This document shows, in pieces, positions 8,560 through 10,968 of a DNA stretch of 10,968 bases; position 1 is the first letter of the stretch, and each line of letters starts with the position of its first letter. The position numbers were made by a program, and so were the translations under genes. The DNA comes from Betaproteobacteria bacterium UBA3031 (GTDB taxonomy: Bacteria; Pseudomonadota; Gammaproteobacteria; Burkholderiales; Eutrophovitaceae): positions 1 through 10,968 of the forward strand of contig DFDI01000069.1 of assembly GCA_002367635.1 (NCBI GenBank), given 5' to 3'. Below the pieces are notes generated by a model that saw only the letters and a program-made list of their open reading frames with translations, did no database searches and was not told where the DNA came from.

Positions 8560-8572
8560 TAAATCTTAATTA
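8554..8572 (-). repeat. Shared leader repeat, gltB copy
   Basis: The minus-strand sequence TAATTAAGATTTAGAGAGG matches the hemE leader copy at 2387-2405 in 18 of 19 positions. It spans the ribosome binding site and the 12 or so bases before it, and ends 7 bases before the gltB GTG. Confidence 0.55.
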
Positions 8573-8583
8573 TTCCAGTAAAA

Positions 8584-8614
8584 CTTTGGGCGTATTCAAT
8601 AAATATACCCAAAG
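8584..8614 (-). terminator. Hairpin followed by TTTT between dgt and gltB
   Basis: In the minus-strand transcript CTTTGGG (8614-8608) pairs with CCCAAAG (8590-8584); inner bases TATT/AATA plus a wobble pair can extend the stem after one mismatch, leaving a small loop. The stem is followed directly by TTTTACT. This resembles a modest intrinsic terminator for the aroB-dgt transcript or an attenuator ahead of gltB. The T-run is short, so efficiency is uncertain. Confidence 0.45.
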
Positions 8615-8617
8615 ACA

Positions 8618-8644
8618 CCAAATCCGGCTTAGCACCGGATTTGG
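8618..8644 (-). repeat. Perfect 10-bp inverted repeat between dgt and gltB
   Basis: CCAAATCCGG (8644-8635 read on the minus strand) and CCGGATTTGG (8627-8618) form a perfect 10-bp stem with a 7-base loop. It lies about 60 bases after the dgt stop and 3 bases before the second hairpin. No T-run follows it in either direction, so by itself it is not a standard intrinsic terminator; it could stabilise the 3' end of the dgt mRNA or work with the next hairpin. A protein-binding site is another possibility. Confidence 0.6.
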
Positions 8645-8702
8645 ATAAAACAGCTTATGGTACCGTGATACGAGGCATTTGATCAATATAAGGTAATTTT
8701 GA

Positions 8703-9830
8703 CTAGAAAGGATCCACGAGAAATAACTGTCGATATTCCTTCATCGCATATCGATCCGTCATACCAGCGATGTAGTCGGCAATGGCTCGCGGGGCATCCT
8801 TTTTCGCCTGAATTTGATAACGGGGGGGCAGAAGCCCAACATCCTCGTTAAAAGCCTTGAATAAACCCCGAACCACCCGCTTAGCTTTATCCGCCATCCG
8901 TTGAACTTTGTAGTGCCTATACAGATTCCGATACAAATACTGCTGCACCTCTCGATGCTTAAGCTCCATCTCTTCACTGAAGCAGATCAAAGTAGGCCCC
9001 GAACGGACCCCATCGAGCGAAGACGGATTAGCGTCTTGAATTAGACGGGCACTCTCTTGCGTAAGATCAATCACAAAACTGTTCACAGTCCGTCGAATAG
9101 CCTCGCTGGCTTTGCGTTGCTCATCGATACCAGGGTACTTCCGCGCAACAGCATGCAAATGCTCCCCAAAAACAGGAAGCTCGCTCATAAGCTGGAGGTC
9201 AAGCAAACCGGAGCGTAACCCGTCGTCAATGTCGTGATTGTTGTACGCGAGGCCATCCGCCATATTCGCCAACTGAGCCTCCAAAGAGGGGCGACGCTTT
9301 TCGATAAACCGTGTTCCAATCTCTCCGAGATCTTTAGCATTCTTTAAAGAACAATGCTTCAAAATTCCCTCTCTCGTCTCAAAACACAGATTTAAACCCT
9401 CGAACTGCGCGTACCTGTGCTCTAAGCGATCGACGACTCTTAAGGATTGAAGATTATGTTCAAACCCACCAAATTCGCTCATGCATTCATTCAGCGCGTC
9501 CTGACCGCTGTGACCGAATGGCGTATGCCCTAAATCATGAGCTAAAGCGATCGCCTCGACGAGATCAACGTTTAATCTCAGATTAGATGCGATGGATCGC
9601 GCGATCTGGGCTACCTCTAAGCTATGTGTCAGTCGGGTTCTAAAATGATCTCCCTCATGATTCACAAACACCTGGGTCTTGTACTCAAGCCTGCGAAAGG
9701 CCGTTGAATGAATAATTCGATCTCGGTCTCGTTGAAATTCCGTACGACCGAAAGCTTTCTCCTCATTGAATTGGCGCCCTGAAGTTATGTCCCTAGGAAC
9801 CGCGTAATCCGCAAATGCTTCAGCCGACAT
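8703..9830 (-). CDS. dgt: Deoxyguanosinetriphosphate triphosphohydrolase-like protein (HD domain)
   Basis: This is a member of the dGTPase family, metal-dependent HD-superfamily enzymes that cleave dNTPs to the deoxynucleoside and triphosphate; the precise substrate of this subgroup (the shorter, type 2 form) is less certain than for E. coli Dgt. The 375-residue product is complete. The metal-binding HD pattern is visible as His69 (RLTHSLEV), His98-Asp99 in HDLGHTPFGH, and the later Asp in NNHDIDDG (about 198-204). The N-terminal FRRLEYKTQVF (45-55) and the C-terminal region with YLYRNLYRHYKV fit the family. The ATG at 9830 follows the aroB stop by two bases, with GGAG-like bases about 8 upstream, so the two genes are probably co-transcribed and translationally coupled. 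Known function in the family is dNTP pool control; a physiological link to aroB is not evident, and the adjacency looks like a conserved lineage arrangement. Confidence 0.94.
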   Translation of the reverse strand: MSAEAFADYAVPRDITSGRQFNEEKAFGRTEFQRDRDRIIHSTAFRRLEYKTQVFVNHEGDHFRTRLTHSLEVAQIARSIASNLRLNVDLVEAIALAHDLGHTPFGHSGQDALNECMSEFGGFEHNLQSLRVVDRLEHRYAQFEGLNLCFETREGILKHCSLKNAKDLGEIGTRFIEKRRPSLEAQLANMADGLAYNNHDIDDGLRSGLLDLQLMSELPVFGEHLHAVARKYPGIDEQRKASEAIRRTVNSFVIDLTQESARLIQDANPSSLDGVRSGPTLICFSEEMELKHREVQQYLYRNLYRHYKVQRMADKAKRVVRGLFKAFNEDVGLLPPRYQIQAKKDAPRAIADYIAGMTDRYAMKEYRQLFLVDPF

Positions 9831-9832
9831 AC

Positions 9833-10948
9833 TTAGCGCTCCGTCCCATCAAGCACTTCAACAAGCAGATCTCTAGGAAAGTCTCCAGTAACATAAGCAG
9901 CACCCAAACTTTTCAATAAAACCAAACGTAACTTGCCATCGAGCACCTTCTTGTCATACCCCATCAATTCTAAGTAACGCTCTCGACCCAAATCTGGAGC
10001 ATCGATCGGTAATCCGATACTACTTAACAATCGCTCTATACGATCCCAATCCGACTGCGTCAAAGACCCCATTAACACAGACAATCGAGAGGCAAGCAAC
10101 ATGCCGACGGCAACAGCCTCTCCATGAAGCCATTTACCATAGCCGAGGCCAGCCTCAATCGCATGACCAAAGGTATGGCCAAAGTTCAACAATGCTCTTG
10201 ATCCTGACTCGGTCTCATCATCTTCAACAATTCTCGCCTTGCTCATACAACACCTCTCGACCGCATAACCCAACGCATCGAAGTCTCGCTTCATCAGTAG
10301 TGTCACATTTTGTTCGAGCCAAACAAAAAAGGCTGCGTCCATAATCGCCCCATACTTAACCACCTCAGCTAAACCCGCCTGGAATTCTCGCTCAGGCAAG
10401 CTTTGCAGCATCTCTAAGTCGATGATGACGGCTTGAGGCTGATAAAAAGAGCCAATCATATTTTTTCCGGCAGGATGATTGATCGCAGTCTTACCACCCA
10501 CGGAAGAATCAACCTGTGACAGCAATGTCGTCGGGATTTGCACCAATGGCACTCCTCGCTGATACGTTGCAGCGGCAAACCCCGCCACATCTCCCACAAC
10601 ACCTCCGCCTAGAGCGACAATGGTAGTCGAACGATCGACCCGTCTCTCTATCAACTGATCATAGATTGAAGTAAGCGTCTCTTGCGTCTTAAATCGCTCT
10701 CCGTCTGGAATGATGACTTGCTCAACAGCAGCTCCCCTAATAGAAAAAAATTGGGCGACACGCTCAAAATAAAGAGGACCCACAACATCGTTCGTAACCA
10801 CAACATAACGTCGACTGCGCAATCCGCAAGCGTCCAGCAAGTCCTTATTCCGAAAGGAATCTCTCCCAATGAAAATCGGATACGTTCGACTTCCGAGTCC
10901 TACATTGATCTGCCTGTTTTTCATATCCTTAGTTAACAACCCGCTCAT
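9833..10948 (-). CDS. aroB: 3-dehydroquinate synthase
   Basis: AroB converts 3-deoxy-D-arabino-heptulosonate 7-phosphate to 3-dehydroquinate, the second step of the shikimate pathway, using NAD and a divalent metal (Zn or Co) in the cytoplasm. The 371-residue product is complete. NAD-binding GGGVVGD lies at 114-120, followed by the conserved stretch with PTTLLSQVDSSVGGKT (139-154) and GKNMIGSF (161-168). Metal ligands expected from the family are Glu195 in LAEVVKYG, a histidine of GHTFGH (258 or 262) and His275 in WLHGEAVAVG. The start at 10948 is the most upstream ATG seen; its ATGA overlaps a possible stop of an upstream frame, hinting at coupling. An alternative is the ATG at 10924 (residue 9), which would begin MKNRQINVGLGSRTYPI and resembles many homologues, but AAGGA lies too close to it for ideal spacing. 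Function is firm, start less so. Confidence 0.96.
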   Translation of the reverse strand: MSGLLTKDMKNRQINVGLGSRTYPIFIGRDSFRNKDLLDACGLRSRRYVVVTNDVVGPLYFERVAQFFSIRGAAVEQVIIPDGERFKTQETLTSIYDQLIERRVDRSTTIVALGGGVVGDVAGFAAATYQRGVPLVQIPTTLLSQVDSSVGGKTAINHPAGKNMIGSFYQPQAVIIDLEMLQSLPEREFQAGLAEVVKYGAIMDAAFFVWLEQNVTLLMKRDFDALGYAVERCCMSKARIVEDDETESGSRALLNFGHTFGHAIEAGLGYGKWLHGEAVAVGMLLASRLSVLMGSLTQSDWDRIERLLSSIGLPIDAPDLGRERYLELMGYDKKVLDGKLRLVLLKSLGAAYVTGDFPRDLLVEVLDGTER

Positions 10949-10968
10949 TGCGCTCGAGCGTTGATGAG
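10945..10968 (-). CDS. Possible last codons of an upstream gene (aroK by context)
   Basis: At the right edge one minus-strand frame reads LINARAQ and stops at TGA (10947-10945), overlapping the aroB ATG in an ATGA arrangement. In many proteobacteria aroK (shikimate kinase) directly precedes aroB, so this could be its end. Seven codons give no sequence-level support, and a second frame through the same bases, ending at TAA shortly before the ATG at 10924, is also open. Confidence 0.25.
   Translation of the reverse strand, partial: LINARAQ

Larger units (their letters stand above)
8547..8702 (-). promoter_or_regulatory. dgt-gltB intergenic region, probable site of gltBD control
   Basis: This is the longest gap in the window and the most likely place for gltBD transcription to start. 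It holds two adjacent hairpins, the leader repeat and AT-rich segments. Promoter-like hexamers are weak: TATATT (8690-8685) without a good -35, and TTGAAT (8600-8595 area) upstream of AATAAT at a long 19-base spacing. No promoter can be called with confidence. Confidence 0.4.

Noticed and set aside
8655..8678. Seven-codon leader ORF (MPRITVP) ahead of the two hairpins upstream of gltB
   Set aside because: It has no ribosome binding site and no glutamine or glutamate codons, so it does not look like an attenuation peptide; an ORF of this length is expected by chance.
1..10968. Mobile elements, CRISPR arrays, RNA genes or a defence system
   Set aside because: No terminal inverted repeats, regularly spaced direct repeats, tRNA-like folds or transposase or defence domains were seen; nearly all bases are occupied by six housekeeping genes.

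Overview
The window is a compact stretch of core metabolic and DNA-maintenance genes, all encoded on the minus strand. In transcription order (right to left) they are: a possible last few codons of an upstream gene, aroB, dgt, gltB, gltD, hemE and the 5' two thirds or so of priA, which runs off the left edge. I see no mobile element, CRISPR array, tRNA, rRNA or phage gene. The long plus-strand frames are shadows of these genes.

Organism: aroB-dgt-gltB-gltD order, a hemE-priA pair and the protein sequences (for example the PriA stretch around its DEEHD box and the HemE N-terminus) fit a proteobacterium, most likely a Betaproteobacterium of the Burkholderiales type. The base composition looks moderate to AT-leaning by eye, so a freshwater or marine lineage with lower GC than typical Burkholderia is plausible. 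This assignment is inference from remembered family sequences, not from a search.

Layout: 9833-10948 aroB and 8703-9830 dgt are separated by 2 bases and look like one transcript, possibly continuing from aroK. A 156-base gap (8547-8702) holds two adjacent hairpins, the second followed by TTTT in the transcript sense. gltB (8546-3909, GTG start) and gltD (3907-2429) are separated by one base and encode the two subunits of NADPH glutamate synthase. A 50-base gap with an AT-rich palindrome leads to hemE (2378-1308, TTG start), and a 108-base gap leads to priA (from 1199 leftward).

The genes feed separate pathways: chorismate synthesis (AroB), dNTP hydrolysis (Dgt), ammonia assimilation into glutamate (GltBD), tetrapyrrole synthesis (HemE) and replication restart (PriA). 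One loose metabolic link is that glutamate made by GltBD is the precursor of tetrapyrroles in bacteria using the C5 route.

The most interesting non-coding signal is a 19-base stretch, identical at 18 positions, directly upstream of and including the ribosome binding sites of gltB and hemE, the only two genes here with non-ATG starts. I found no evidence of a novel multi-gene system.
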